NCBI GenBank assembly: GCA_029204225.1
Contig: CM055097.1
Span: 15,295,853-15,359,852, forward strand
Source of the DNA: Diphasiastrum complanatum
Taxonomy: Eukaryota > Streptophyta > Lycopodiopsida > Lycopodiales > Lycopodiaceae
Reading direction: 5' to 3'
Length of the DNA: 64,000 nucleotides
The position numbers and the translations under genes are program-made. How positions within the stretch are numbered: the stretch's first letter is position 1; each line of letters begins with the position of its first letter. Of this stretch, positions 43,530-55,249 are shown in pieces. Below the pieces are notes generated by a model. The model was not told the origin of the DNA and searched no databases. It saw only the letters and a list, made by a program, of their open reading frames with translations.

Positions 43530-44005
43530 TGTTACGGCCATATTCGGTTAAGGACCTGGAATAGTCCCAATATGGTAGACTGGCCTTCCAGTATTCGAGA
43601 TTATTGGTCACGCCTAGATTTAATTCCACATCAAGGCATGTTGGTGACTAATGACCTTGAGAGGACCCAGACACTCTAAATGAGACATATGGAGTTGTGC
43701 ATCTACATGTGACTGATATAGGCAGGAGGTATGCATGTAGAGCTGTGACCTATTTATAGTTGACCTGCATGGGACTGCATGTGCTCATGCATAGAATCCT
43801 ACTCTCTATATATTGAGGTAGTGATTATTTCGTCGACGACTTGGTCTAGGTTACCTGGTGAGATCTTCTCCTCTTGCTGTCACATTGGCATGGCTCGGGG
43901 GCTAGATCTAGGAGGGGTCTATGTTTGGTTGGGTGGTTTTGCTCCACAGTCTCTCTTGTGTTTTCCTATCCTCATCTTAGAGAATTGTCCCTAGTGATCT
44001 TTACA
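43530..44005 (+). repeat. 5' LTR of the complete family A element
   Basis: 476 bp, TGTTACGGCC...TTTACA, with TATA-like CTATTTATAG at about 43750. Confidence 0.9.
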
Positions 44006-44006
44006 T

Positions 44007-44018
44007 TGGTATCAGAGC
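44007..44018 (+). other. Primer-binding site, family A
   Basis: TGGTATCAGAGC one base after the LTR; canonical plant copia site for initiator tRNA-Met. Confidence 0.95.
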
Positions 44019-46887
44019 CCGGCTAAGATGCAGTTTTGGATGGGATGGAAAGAAGTTCTACATCAAATTGGAATTGGAACGCACTTGGATTCATATCCTG
44101 GTTGGAGTGCTGTTTTTCAAGGGAATTGGGTTTGGATTCTCTAATTCTTGTGAAAAGCATGGAATCAAACTGGGTGGTAGAGTGCACTTCTCCTTGTTTG
44201 ATTTTGTTAGAGATGCTGTGAATTAGTGTGGAATTCATTCTTATTTTCTGAAGCCTTGAAAATTTTCCGTTTGAAGTAGAAGGATCTGCATGTGTAGATC
44301 CACTTTCTTGATCAAATCTATTTTTTTTAGATGAATGATTTGCACGAGTCCATAACGGTTCGGACAATTTGATTCAGATTTGGCAAGATGTTTATTGATA
44401 GATTGACGAGGAATCAATCTATCCTGATGGAATAGATTGGCTGTTGCTGGAAATCCGAATTTATGGTTTGCATGTGAGGATTTAAGGTTTTTCTAGACTG
44501 GTCCTCTTGTGTTTCATGTAGACTGAAAATTGAAAACATGAAATGGATTTAAAAATTAAAGATTCTCTAGAAGAACAGATTATAATTTGAAAAAAGGATT
44601 GCATGCAGTTGAGACCTTGTGAAACCATTTTTGGTTGGTGATTGCTGACGGATGAAAGAGTTTAGAACTGTAAAATATACAGTAACTCTTTTTCTTTTCT
44701 TTGGTTCATTGATATGGATTTTTAAACCTCTAAAAAATTGGATTTTTTGAAGAGGTTGACATCTGCTCAGTCCAAAGAGAGGCTAATGAAGGTTGCAATA
44801 CTGTTAGCAAACCTGCTTTGAAGAGTGGTAACCCTGTGGTTTGAACTTGAAACATGCTTTGAATATTTTTCCAAAAACTAATTTAAACCTTAGTGATCTC
44901 TGGACAACTGTTAATGTTGTTAGTCTGCTGAGGAGTTCTTTGGAAGCTATATCCATTATGTGGGTTAACCTGCAGCAGACAGAAACAAGTTATTTAACTG
45001 TTGCAGATGATAGGTTGAATAGATGTGGAATTATTCACTTTAGAGATTTCCTAGATATGTTATTTTTACAAGAGATAGAAACTTCTGTAGCTGAGTTACA
45101 AGATTCTCAGTGAGATATGTGAGTAACACATGCGGATTTTGGAGGAATTTGCCAGATAAGGACATATGTATTTATGCATTGGATCATAGTGAGATTTTTC
45201 TCATATGTGTACGATTAATCTTGTGTGGATCTGCTATGTATTCCTAGTTACTAAGGTTATCTGGTGCACTTAACCTAGTTGTTGAACATAGACATGTGAT
45301 CAAGTATTGTATTTGACAATTACTTGCAGAATTAACAACTATTCTGATAGATCTATTGGTTAACTTAAAATGATTTGGATAATGATCTAAATGTGGTGCT
45401 GTACATGTACAATTAAAATCTACACCTAGACATTCAAGATTTCTAAATCATGAACATTAACTTGAGTAGTTGATTTACTCCTGTGGAAGTTAATTGGTAA
45501 AATGGACAGTGTGAAGAGAATTCATTGGAAACTGTTTGTTTTGTGAATATTGCTTGTAAGACACATAAATTATGAGTCATTTGGATTCATTAGTTAATTG
45601 TGTGCATAGGATACTGATTTCTTGGATGAGTATTTCTCAGTTGAGAAATAGACTTGATTCATTAGTGATAGTATCTCAATGAGCTCAATTGAATACCGGA
45701 TTCTAATGGTGCCAAGAATGGTAAGCTGAATTTTGAGAATTCAGCAGGACTTTGTAATCTCTAGATGTTGTTCTAGGTGATTGTATAAAGTTTATCTTGT
45801 TAAAGACGTGTGTTATAATGGTCTTTAATTATTTGGATGATTGTAGAATTTGGAACTCATAATCGGATAAGAATCGGTTTGGAAGAATTTTCTTGGAATC
45901 CAGTGATTTTCCTTGTAGAAAAGATTTCAAAATGATTCTTATATTTCCTGAGTTGTATGTTGTACATATACTCTAGTATCTTCCAATGATTAAGTATGGT
46001 TTTGGAATCCTGTAATTTATGGTTGACGAATCATAAGATTCTAAATGTTTATGATTGACGGATCATATACTTAAAGATCATTTGAAGATTATAAGGAAAT
46101 GTGAAGTTCTTAAGATAATGAGAAATTCTTGATCAATTGGGTGAGTCAAGGATTTAGATCTGTTATTTGAACTCTAAATTTCTTTACTCTAGCACATACT
46201 TGAGGTTGTGTGGATCTCACAGGCATTTTCATTAAGTATTTGCATACTTATGAGAGATTTGCTTATCTTTCAGATTGTAGTCTATAAGTGCTTGTGTACA
46301 AAGTTCAGTCTAAATCTCCAGTTTTTTAGGAGACAGATAAATCTATTAAGATACAGATAGATGCTGATTTCACGCATATGATGCTAGAAATGGGGCTGTT
46401 AACTCATTAGAGTAACTGCAGTACTCTGGTTTGAGTTATAATTGTCTGAGACTTGATGGATCTCCTAGAGATTTTAGATGGCTGAATTGTGATATTTTAG
46501 AATATTTGTATATTCTAAGAATATTTGTACCAAGAAGCATTATTTTCTACAAGAAATTGACATGGAATTTCTTTAGCTTTTGGATTTGATCTTTGAGATA
46601 AAGAAGTTAATTCACCCAGTGGTTCATGTAATTAGGATTACATGAAGGTGATGAACTTTTGTTTTGAAGTAGATCAACCCATTTGGAAGATTTATAGCTT
46701 AGTGTATCTTTTGGAATTTGAATTAGTATTCATGAGTAGAGGCAAGCAATTTAAATATTGTTGCATCTCTGAGTGCTTATTCAGATGGAAAGATCGGACT
46801 AAGAATAATGCTTCATGGGAAAGATTTGAAAGTCTAAGAAATAGTTTCATGTTTTCTTTTTTTCTGTTCTAAGGATAGAACCTATTT

Positions 46888-46900
46888 AAGGGAGGAAGAA
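46888..46900 (+). other. Polypurine tract, family A
   Basis: AAGGGAGGAAGAA directly before the 3' LTR; primes plus-strand DNA synthesis. Confidence 0.9.
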
Positions 46901-47390
46901 TGTTATGACCATATTCGGTTAAGGACTTGGAATAGTCCTAATATGGTAGGCCGGCCCTCCAGTATTCGCGATTATTGGTCATGTCTAGATTTAATTCCAC
47001 ATCAAGGCCTGTTGGTGACTAATGAACTTGAGAGGACCTAGACACTCTAATTGAGACATATGGAGTTGTGCATGTACATGTGACTGATATAGGCAGGATG
47101 TATGCATGTAGAGTTGTGACCTATATATAGTTGACCTGCATGGGGACTGCATGTGCTCATGCATTGGATCCTACTCTATATATGTTGAGGTTTTTATTAT
47201 TCCGTCGACGACTTGGTCTAGGTTACCCGATGAGCTCTTCTCCTCTTGCTGTCACATTGGCATGGCTTGGGGGCTAGATCCAGGAGGATTCTCCAGGAGG
47301 GGTCTAGGTTTGGTTGGGTGGTTTTGCTCTACAGTCTCTCTTGTGTTTTCCTATCCTCATCTTAGGGGATTGTCCCTAGTGGTCCTTACA
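46901..47390 (+). repeat. 3' LTR of the complete family A element
   Basis: 490 bp, TGTTATGACC...CCTTACA. Carries 'attctccaggagg', which the 5' LTR lacks but the LTR at 2074 has in similar form. Confidence 0.9.
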
Positions 47391-47395
47391 GTTGG

Positions 47396-48438
47396 TGCCT
47401 TGGTATCTTTGTCAGGTTCAACATGTTGAAGAACTTTTGATTCTTGATTCTGGAAAATGCTTTGGTGAAGATGTCTGCAACCATTTCTGTTGTGGAGCAG
47501 TATCGAAGGATCACTTGCCCTGAGAAAACTTTCTCCTGAATGAGATGATACTGGATTTCTATGTGCTTGGATTTTCCATGAAATCTGAAATTCGGTGACA
47601 GTGGAATACAGCTCTAGTTGTCACGCAGAATGGTGGTAGCTTTGAACTGAGTGTGATGTAAGTCGTGAAGTAGCAACCCGATCCATACAGTTTCTTTTGA
47701 AGCTTGACATGCTGCGATGTACTCTACCTCAGTCGAAGAAAGCGCAACTGATTTCTGCTTGAGTTCCACGAAATTGGTCCCCTTGCCAAATAGAAACAGA
47801 ACCCGAAGGTAGATTTTTTGGTAGAGACTGTTTCTCCCCAATCCGAGTCGGAGTAGCCTCGCAGGATGAGTGAGTCGATATCATTTCCATCATAACATAA
47901 AATGTGATCTAAACTTCCCTGAATATATCTCATCACTCTCTTTCATGCTTTCCAATGAGAGATCCTAGAATTAGACATGAATTGACTTAACGTGCTAACA
48001 ATGTATGCTAAATCTGGTCTAGTACACAACATTGCATACATCAAAGATCCTATTAGTGAATGATAAGGGTACTTAGCTATGTCAAGTACTTCACTATCAA
48101 AATCAGCACAAGTAGGTTTAGTCAATACTATACTTGAATCCATTGGAGTATCAATTGGTTTGTAATCGGACATATGAAACTTTTCTAAAATGCTCTTTAG
48201 ATATGTCTGCTGGCTAAGATAGATCTTCTTTTGAAGTCTATTTTTGGTAATGTGAATTCCTCGCAAAGAATTGACAGCTCCTAAATCAGTCATGTCCAAT
48301 TCCTTTGACAGATCACTCTTAGTTATGTGCAGAAGAGAAGTGTCGTTAGACAAAATAAATGCATCATCTACGCAAAGAGCTATGTGAACTAAATTGGTGC
48401 CTATATGCTTAGAATAGACATTACAGTCAGCTGAATTG
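47396..48438 (-). pseudogene. Family B copia RT end and RNase H (copy B3)
   Basis: Reads from 48438: HIALCVDDAF (YVDD box as CVDD), LSKELDMTDLGAVNSL, YLKSILEKFHMSDYKPIDTP, SLIGSLMYAMLCTRPDLAY, then RNase H (YSDSDWGE, KKSTFGFCF, SSTEVEYIAACQA). Two or three frame breaks. It is the 3' end of the element whose LTR is at 41071-43505; the family A element separates the two, and the sequence next to the B polypurine tract rejoins across it. Confidence 0.9.
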
Positions 48439-48959
48439 TCACAGGGTTATTCTGTGACCATTAGAGATGCCATTCCAATCACAATTGCCCAAGCCGCCTC
48501 ACCCCCACAAACGCGAGCAAAATATGAATGGAACTAGATTAACATTTGATTTATGAGAGTAGAGAGAATAAATCCAACATCAAACCTTGAAAGATTGGGA
48601 CACTTAGATTGGTTTATGGACAGATCAAAAAAGGTTCTTATTGAAGGAGAAACATGAATTGTCAAGGTAATCAATTCTTTTATAATTCAATACTTGGAAA
48701 CTAACAAAACCTTTGTAGGAGGCACTATACTAGACCTAATCTTCTCCCAATGGTCTGTTAGTATAAGGATCGCCTAGTGAAGATCTGACTAGATCTTGTT
48801 GCATGCAACCAAAAGGACACATGTGGAGCAAAACCACCCAACCAATAAGAAATGGCTAGTCACCCTAACCACTTCACCCCATGCCATGGTGAATGAATGC
48901 AAGAGAGGAAGCGCGCCTTGATTCAAGGAACACAAAATCCAATAGGTCGATGGGCGAGT
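48439..48959. other. No gene; short family A LTR match
   Basis: Separates two family B fragments lying head to head. At about 48822-48845 it has TGTGGAGCAAAACCACCC and the next few bases identical to the reverse complement of the family A LTR. Otherwise nothing recognised. Confidence 0.5.
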
Positions 48960-51198
48960 TTCCACTAGTTTATGTCACCAATGTTCTTCACATACCTCAG
49001 TTGTCAAAGAACCTATTGTCAGTTTCTAAGATGACTGATGAGGGCTACACTATTACTTTCTCATCTGAGCAGTGTACAATTTTTGATGAAGATATTACTC
49101 TAACTACATGTACTAGAGTCGGAAATCTTTACATACTCTCTAATTCAGTTGTATTAGCTAGTATCTCTAATGAAAATGTAAACAATAATGCTATTCTGTG
49201 GCATAGTCGATTTGGACACGCGAATACAAGATCACTTTCCTATATGCATTGTAATAATTTAGTTGATGGATTAGATTTTCCTTCTTCATTAGATAGAAAA
49301 TATTTCTTTTGTGAATCATGGGAAACACTCTAGAAGCAAATTTCCCAAATCACATTCCATCAAAACAAAGCATGTATTGGATCTTGTACATTGCGATCTT
49401 TGTGGTCCAATGCCAACTCTGTCCTTAAGAGATGCAATCTATTTTATTTCTTTCGTAGATGATTATTCTAGATGGTCTATAGTCATGTTAACTAAACACA
49501 AATCTGAAGCCTTTGAATGCTTCAAGAGATTCAAGGCAATGGCTGAGACACAAACGTCTACAAAAGTGAAAGCATTCTAAACTGATGGTGGCAGCGAATA
49601 CCTCTCTAACGAGATGTCCGACTACCTGGCTGAACATGGTATTAGAAGACAGTTCACTACGTCCTATTCACCTCAACAGAATGGGATTGCAGAAAGGAAG
49701 AACTGAACTCTTCTCAACTCAGCCAGAGCCACGCTACATCAATCACATCTACTTGCGAAGTTCTGGGTAGAAGCTACTGCCACAGTCTGTTATGTACAAA
49801 ACTAATCTAGCACCAAAGCTGTCAACAACAAAACTCCTTATGAAGTTTGGATGGACACAAGCCTAGTGTCAACCATTTAGAAATGTTTGGTTGTATATGT
49901 TTTGTTCACATTCCTAAACAGCTTAGAAAGAAGCTGGATCATAGGACAAATAAATGTATTTTCATTGGCTCTCCTGATGAACATAAAGGTTACAAAGTTT
50001 ATGATCCATCCGCCAATATAGTATTTGTCTCTAGGGATGTAATATTTCAAGAACATACATACTATGATTTCAAACAACCATCGATAAACGGTGCTATGTC
50101 ATTTCACCGTATTTTACGTAGCATGGAATCATCCAACGATAATGTTTCTTTTACAGAACCTGTAGCTACAGCTACAGAAGCTGAGTAGCCGAGAGTACCT
50201 GTCATCAGGCTAGACCAAGTCAGCTCAAACAAATCTGAAGAACTTCAAAAAGAAGCATCATCGCATCCTGGTCAACCAAACATCCGCAGATCCTCACGGA
50301 CTCGGACAGTTCTTGAGAGGTATATACCTCGATCATTCTGGACTTCATTAGAAGAACCAAAGAGCCTAGCCGAAGCAATTAACTCCAAGGATGTTGTGAA
50401 GTGGGAAGAAGCTATGGAAAGTGAGTACAAATCACTTACGAACTGGACCTAGACATTGGTCGACTTTTTCACTCATAAGAGAGTATCAACAACAAGTGGA
50501 TCTTCAAGAAGAAGATCAACTCTGATGGTTCCATTGCTAAATGGAAAGCACGACTGGTGGCTAAAGGATTCACTCAAGTCCAAGGAAATGGATTATCAAA
50601 AGAAAATTAGTCCTGTCATCAAGATGCAATCAATCAAGACTCTGATTGCATTAGCAACCGCGGAAGACCTTGAAATGCACCAAATGGATGTCAAGACAAC
50701 GTTTCTCAACGACAACGTCTAAGAAGAACTGTATATCTTCCAACCGAAGGGATTCGAAGTCAAAGGCTAAGAGCAGAAAGTGTTCAAGTTGCACAAAGCA
50801 GTCTACAGTCTGAAACAGACTGCAAGAGCATGGTTTGATAGAATCAACTCTTATCTCATTCAATTGGGTTTTGCAAACAATTCAGCTGATTGTAATGTTT
50901 ATTCCAACCATATAGGTATACATTCAGTTCACATAGCTCTTTACGTAGATGTATAATGACACTTCTCTTTTGCACACTACTAAGAGTGATCTATCAAAGG
51001 AATTTGACATGACTGATTTAGGTGCTGCCCATTCTTTGCCAGGAATTCACATTACTAGAAATAGACTTCAGAATAAGATCTATTTTAGCCAGTAGGCATA
51101 TCTAAAAGGAATTTTAGAAAATTTCATATGTCTGATTGCAAACCAATTGATACTCCAATGGATCCAAGTATAGTATTGACTAAACCTACTTGTGCTGA
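48960..51198 (+). pseudogene. Family B copia protease-integrase-RT relic (copy B2)
   Basis: Starts within protease (VTNVLHIPQLSKNLLSVSKM), then pre-integrase (ILWHSRFGHANTRSL), integrase (VHCDLCGP, TDGGSEYLS, SPQQNGIAERKN), the linker (SSRTRTVLERYIP), and RT (KMQSIKTLIALATAEDLEMH, ALYVD, LSKEFDMTDLGA). Frameshifts lie near 49320, 49850, 50500 and 50950; stops occur at several sites. At 51198 RT is cut off within TKPTCAE and joined to the last 470 bases of a family B LTR, so RNase H and most of the LTR are deleted. Confidence 0.9.
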
Positions 51199-51672
51199 AT
51201 ATAGCAGCAACACACTTTTCTATCTGTGTATAGCGTAGATGAATGCTTGTTGTGATTTGAATGCACTTCATTTCTATTTGATCGCACTTGTTTATTCACT
51301 CTGATCAGAACACGGACGTCTACGACTCCTTAGCTTCTGATCAGACGATGGCTGTCTTTGACGCCTGAGAAACTCGCCATCATTTTTGTTGCACTGTCAA
51401 TGCTTTCACAACTAAACTTCTGATTAAATCCATTTCCAGTAATACCACACAAAAACCATTTTTAATCTCTTCGGTGGACTCTACTCATTTTGTTTTTGTG
51501 AGTATGAATTAATTTATAAGATCTTGTTGGGAAACAAAACATTTAAGCTATGATTGTACTTAGCATAAACATTCTATTAGACCGTTTTTGCATCTAGTAG
51601 CCCATTGCAATGGGAGAGCTGTTTCGCAAATATTCTTGCTCTCTTCTCCGTTCGCACTCTCTGTGCCCCATC
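51199..51672 (+). repeat. Family B LTR, 3' end only (copy B2)
   Basis: Matches 60192-60671 (TATAGCAGCAACACAC onward, ending GCCCCATCA). Joined directly to RT. Confidence 0.8.
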
Positions 51673-52676
51673 AGCTTCTGATCCTACTGCCCACTCACTC
51701 AAGCTTCCGCTCACATTATCACTCCGACATTGTATCAAAGCCTCTGTTTTGATCAGAGCTCCTCTAATCCGATATCAATCAATCATCTTTGATAAACATC
51801 AATTTTCAACAGGTGGTGCAACCCCAATGAGCTTATGGGAGAGGGCTTTGACACCAATTTATACTTGAGAGTGTGGGATAAGTCAACAAAAGAGATGAAG
51901 ATTTTGAATGAGATGTTCCATCACCAATTCCTAGAGTATGCAGATCCCTTATTCATAGATAACAATATTGGCAAGAAAATCATAAGCACCACGAGGAAAT
52001 TTGCCTCTAGGACATAGAGCATTCAATCTCATGAGTGTCACCATGACCACTCAACATCATGAGTCTTTTCCATTTGTCTCAGTTGTTAATCTCATGAGTC
52101 ACACCATGAGATGCCTTTGACTAGTTAAAAAAAGAAAATAAGGGTCATAGCTCACCTTCAGTCTTACCATACGCTAGTCATCAAGAGTATGCTCAACCAC
52201 AAGTTATCCCCATCTCGACCCTACCCTTGAATTAGATGTGGTAGCTAACATAGTCACATCTAGTTGCCACGCATGGCAATTAACAAAGCTAGTATTGTTG
52301 AACCAACTTTCAATAGTTTGGAAGGCAAAAAATTTAAATTTGCGTCATTCTCAATCAAATAGAAACTGTACCTACAACATCCACATATTATCATAACATC
52401 AATGAACACATAGTTGTATGTAGATCCTTGCTACTATGATGCTACCATTGTTATTGGCTCAAATATTAACCACAACAATTACACAACCAACTATGGCTGT
52501 TCCTTATTCTTGCTACTATGATGTTACCATTGGTATTGGCTCACCTATTAGCCCCAACAATTACACAACTAGCTATGTGTTACGTCCATGTCCAGTATGT
52601 GGGATTCAGAGTAACTCTTAACATGGATAGCCAGTCACTCCAGTGTATATGGTTATTGGTTATGCCTCGTCATTCC
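51673..52676. other. No gene recognised
   Basis: Between the B2 LTR end and element H. Two short plus-strand frames (51605-51868, 51835-52017) have no recognised motifs. Confidence 0.45.
52427..52590. repeat. 82-bp-period tandem repeat
   Basis: Two copies beginning CTTGCTACTATGATG, each with 'ggctca' and 'caacaattacacaac'. Confidence 0.8.
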
Positions 52677-53510
52677 TGTGGAAAAAGTACAAAAAGGACC
52701 AAGAGTGGATCCTAATCTGATCCTCAAGAGGGATTGGTTGTCAGATTACTTGATCTATCAATCTACTTCAGATTAAGATCAATCTAGATCAATTCTAGAC
52801 ACAAAATCCTAACAAGAACAATCATTAATTGAAGGTAAGTGTACTTTATGGTTTCACACATGTGAAACACTGTCTGAGTATGGACTCCAACCTGAAAATC
52901 AAGCACACATTGATAGAACCTCAAAACAATCAAAACAAATGTAGACAAATGGAGAGAATCACTCAAAATTGCTTCCAAAACCAAGATTGGTGTCTCACTC
53001 TGATTATGGCCAAATGTGGCTCTATATATACAATAAGTGGGAGCTCATGGTACTGATCATCCCTCTGATCCCACATGTGTGAAGGTGCTTTGTCATATGA
53101 TGATTCATCATGCAAAACTGACACTTGGACAAAACCTTCTATTTTGAGCACTTTTGGTCCATTTTCCTTCTATATGGAGATCTACTTGGAAATCTTCTAG
53201 ATGTCCAAATTCGTCTACTTCAGCTTATTCCACACGTGTGATTTGTCCTCTACACATGGGATGTGACACCTTACCAAAATATTTGGCTCATGCAATCAAT
53301 AGATTGATGCCATGTGTCATATAATCTAGAAAACTAGTTTTTGGCCTTTTTAGCCACTAGAACTTGAATTAAATCATATGTACAACCTATATGATTATGG
53401 TACATGACAAGTACACTATTTTCACACATGGGAACAGGCTCCACCCATGTGTAATCATCCTATATACATGATTTTTGGCCTCTACCAAGCTTATTTTTGC
53501 ATTTTTCACA
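52677..53510 (-). repeat. LTR of element H (3' LTR by orientation)
   Basis: 834 bp, TGTGAAAAATGC on the minus strand at 53510, ending TTTTTCCACA at 52677. A purine tract TTTTTGAGGAG adjoins at 53511-53521. Ends and layout resemble the copia G LTR (TGTGAAAA start, TGTG.AAAAA start on the plus strand, 'ggatcctaa.tctgatcc'). It contains many CACATGTG/CACGTG-type near-palindromes. No 5' LTR seen; the element is cut by family B at about 55245. Confidence 0.65.
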
Positions 53511-53617
53511 CTCCTCAAAAATCTAGCTTGGTAAATCTAGCTTGAAGGAAAACATGATAATCTTGAACTTGACTCCATGGGTTGAATTGGTCTTTGCTGG
53601 TTCAAAAGGTGTGAAGA

Positions 53618-55245
53618 TCAGCCAATGAGCTTGACGTTGATCTGAAATCGCCATATCCATGATAGTGCTTCTTTGATGTTGACATCTTTGATGAGATTGA
53701 GAGCTTTGTACCATCCTAGCACCTCCAAAATTGATTCCTTCCAATTTTCATGTGGATGCTTGACCTTGAGGCTTGATCCTTCTTCATGTGCATGATCCTT
53801 TATGAAAAAATAAAGATTTCTTCTTGATTTATTAGGATCACAAAGATCTACCATCATGTTACCACGATCTAGAGAATTAGACTCATCCAAATTGGCAAGA
53901 ATATGCATGCTATAATAACAAAGTGTTTGCATCATATCTTCATGCTTGTTTACCATGCTAATCTCAGATCCAATGAGGCTAAATACTTAATTATGGAGAT
54001 AAGTGTCTTTAGAAGATGATTCACTTACTCTCGTAAAGAGTTTACAATTTGCCTCAATACAAATTTTCAAACTATGAGTGAACAAATCACTTTTGCTCTT
54101 GCATGACTCAAGAGCATACATTTGATGAAATAACCATTTGCTTTCTAATTGATTTAAAATCAATTTCAACCTTTTAAGAACATCATCTATGTTCTCAAGA
54201 GAGACTTCATACTCAACTAGTATGGCTTTACTCCAATTTTGAGATGCAATGATTGATTTATCAAATGACATAAGAGAAGTAAGTATGAGATGTATACCAC
54301 ATGAGATATGCTCCTCTTTCCCTTGAAATGTGAGCCACATGGACTCAACCATATCTCTTGAGTTTCTTTTTGGAGTCACAATTTGAGAAGGTCTCTCCTC
54401 CTCAATCCTTGGCACACTTGAACCTTGAGAAGGATTCTCCTCCTCAATACTTGGCACATTTGAACCTTGAGATGACTCCTTAAGATTCTCTTCATGGTGC
54501 TCCTTTTTTATGGAAAGACGAGACCTCCATGTCTCATAATGATCACAACAAGTATGACCATTCAATATGCACTTCCTATGATTATCAAGATTACTTATGC
54601 TAGAAGCATAAGTCCAAAAACCACCACAACTTGGCATGATTTTTCTAATATTGAAATCAAAAGGTATTTCCATCTCAATAAGGCTAACTACTTGCTTATG
54701 GATATAAGTGTCCACTTTGGATGCTTCACTTATTCTCATAAGAAGTTTACAACTTGTCTTTCAGATTGAAAACTTACAATTTTCATCTTTATGAATGAAC
54801 ACATCATTCATGATCTTATTAAAACCAAGAAATCCTACATTATGAAGATATTTCCATTTCCTTGACTTCATAACTAATGTAAGCTTACAAGGAAAACATA
54901 TTTTGCTATCTTTTAAGGCATCACACTCAACTAGCATTGCCTTAAGCCACCTTTGAGATACAAAAATCCCTTCAAAGCAAAATAGATCTTCATAAGTTGA
55001 CATGATAGCATAAATGAAACTATTTTCATTTTGTGATTGATGCTCCTTATTCTTGATTGATTTCTCTTGGATCATAACAATAAGTTTGAACTTATCTAAA
55101 GTTCCAAGCAAAATGCTTTCCAAGGACATAATAAATCCAAGTTACTTTCATGAAAGTGACATCTATCTTTGCATCTTGAACCAAACATATCACACTCAAT
55201 CTGGCCAACTCCCAAATATCCCACGTTACCACATACAAAACCTCT
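53618..55245 (-). pseudogene. Unrecognised, internally repeated protein inside element H
   Basis: One reading frame runs from 55129 to 53618 with only two internal stops (54761 and 53987); a preceding piece (about 55245-55140) is in another frame. I do not recognise the protein. Two diverged repeats of about 115 residues are visible: FVSQRWLKAMLVECDAL ... NCKFSI ... KLLMRISEASKVDTYIHK and IASQNWSKAILVEYEVSL ... NCKLFTRVSESSSKDTYLHN. A Cys/His-containing segment (CGGFWTY ... HRKC ... CCDHYETW) may also recur upstream (CGNVGYL ... CKDRCHFHES). A small repeat (SSQGSNVPSIEEENPSQGSS) lies between. Position between an LTR and the cut suggests cargo or a captured host gene in place of gag-pol; a host gene flanked by an unrelated LTR is the alternative. 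Confidence 0.5.
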
Positions 55246-55249
55246 AAGG

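Larger units (their letters stand above)
43530..47390 (+). mobile_element. Complete non-autonomous LTR element, family A
   Basis: 3861 bp: 5' LTR 43530-44005, primer-binding site 44007-44018, internal region, polypurine tract 46888-46900, 3' LTR 46901-47390, target-site copies GTTGG (43525-43529 and 47391-47395). The 2.9-kb internal region shows no gag, protease, integrase or RT; frames of 90 codons (44841) and 76 codons (46642) have no recognised motif. It therefore fits the large-retrotransposon-derivative type that depends on another copia. The LTRs differ by roughly 6% plus a 13-14 base indel by eye. Inserted in the 3' end of a minus-strand family B copia. Confidence 0.9.
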
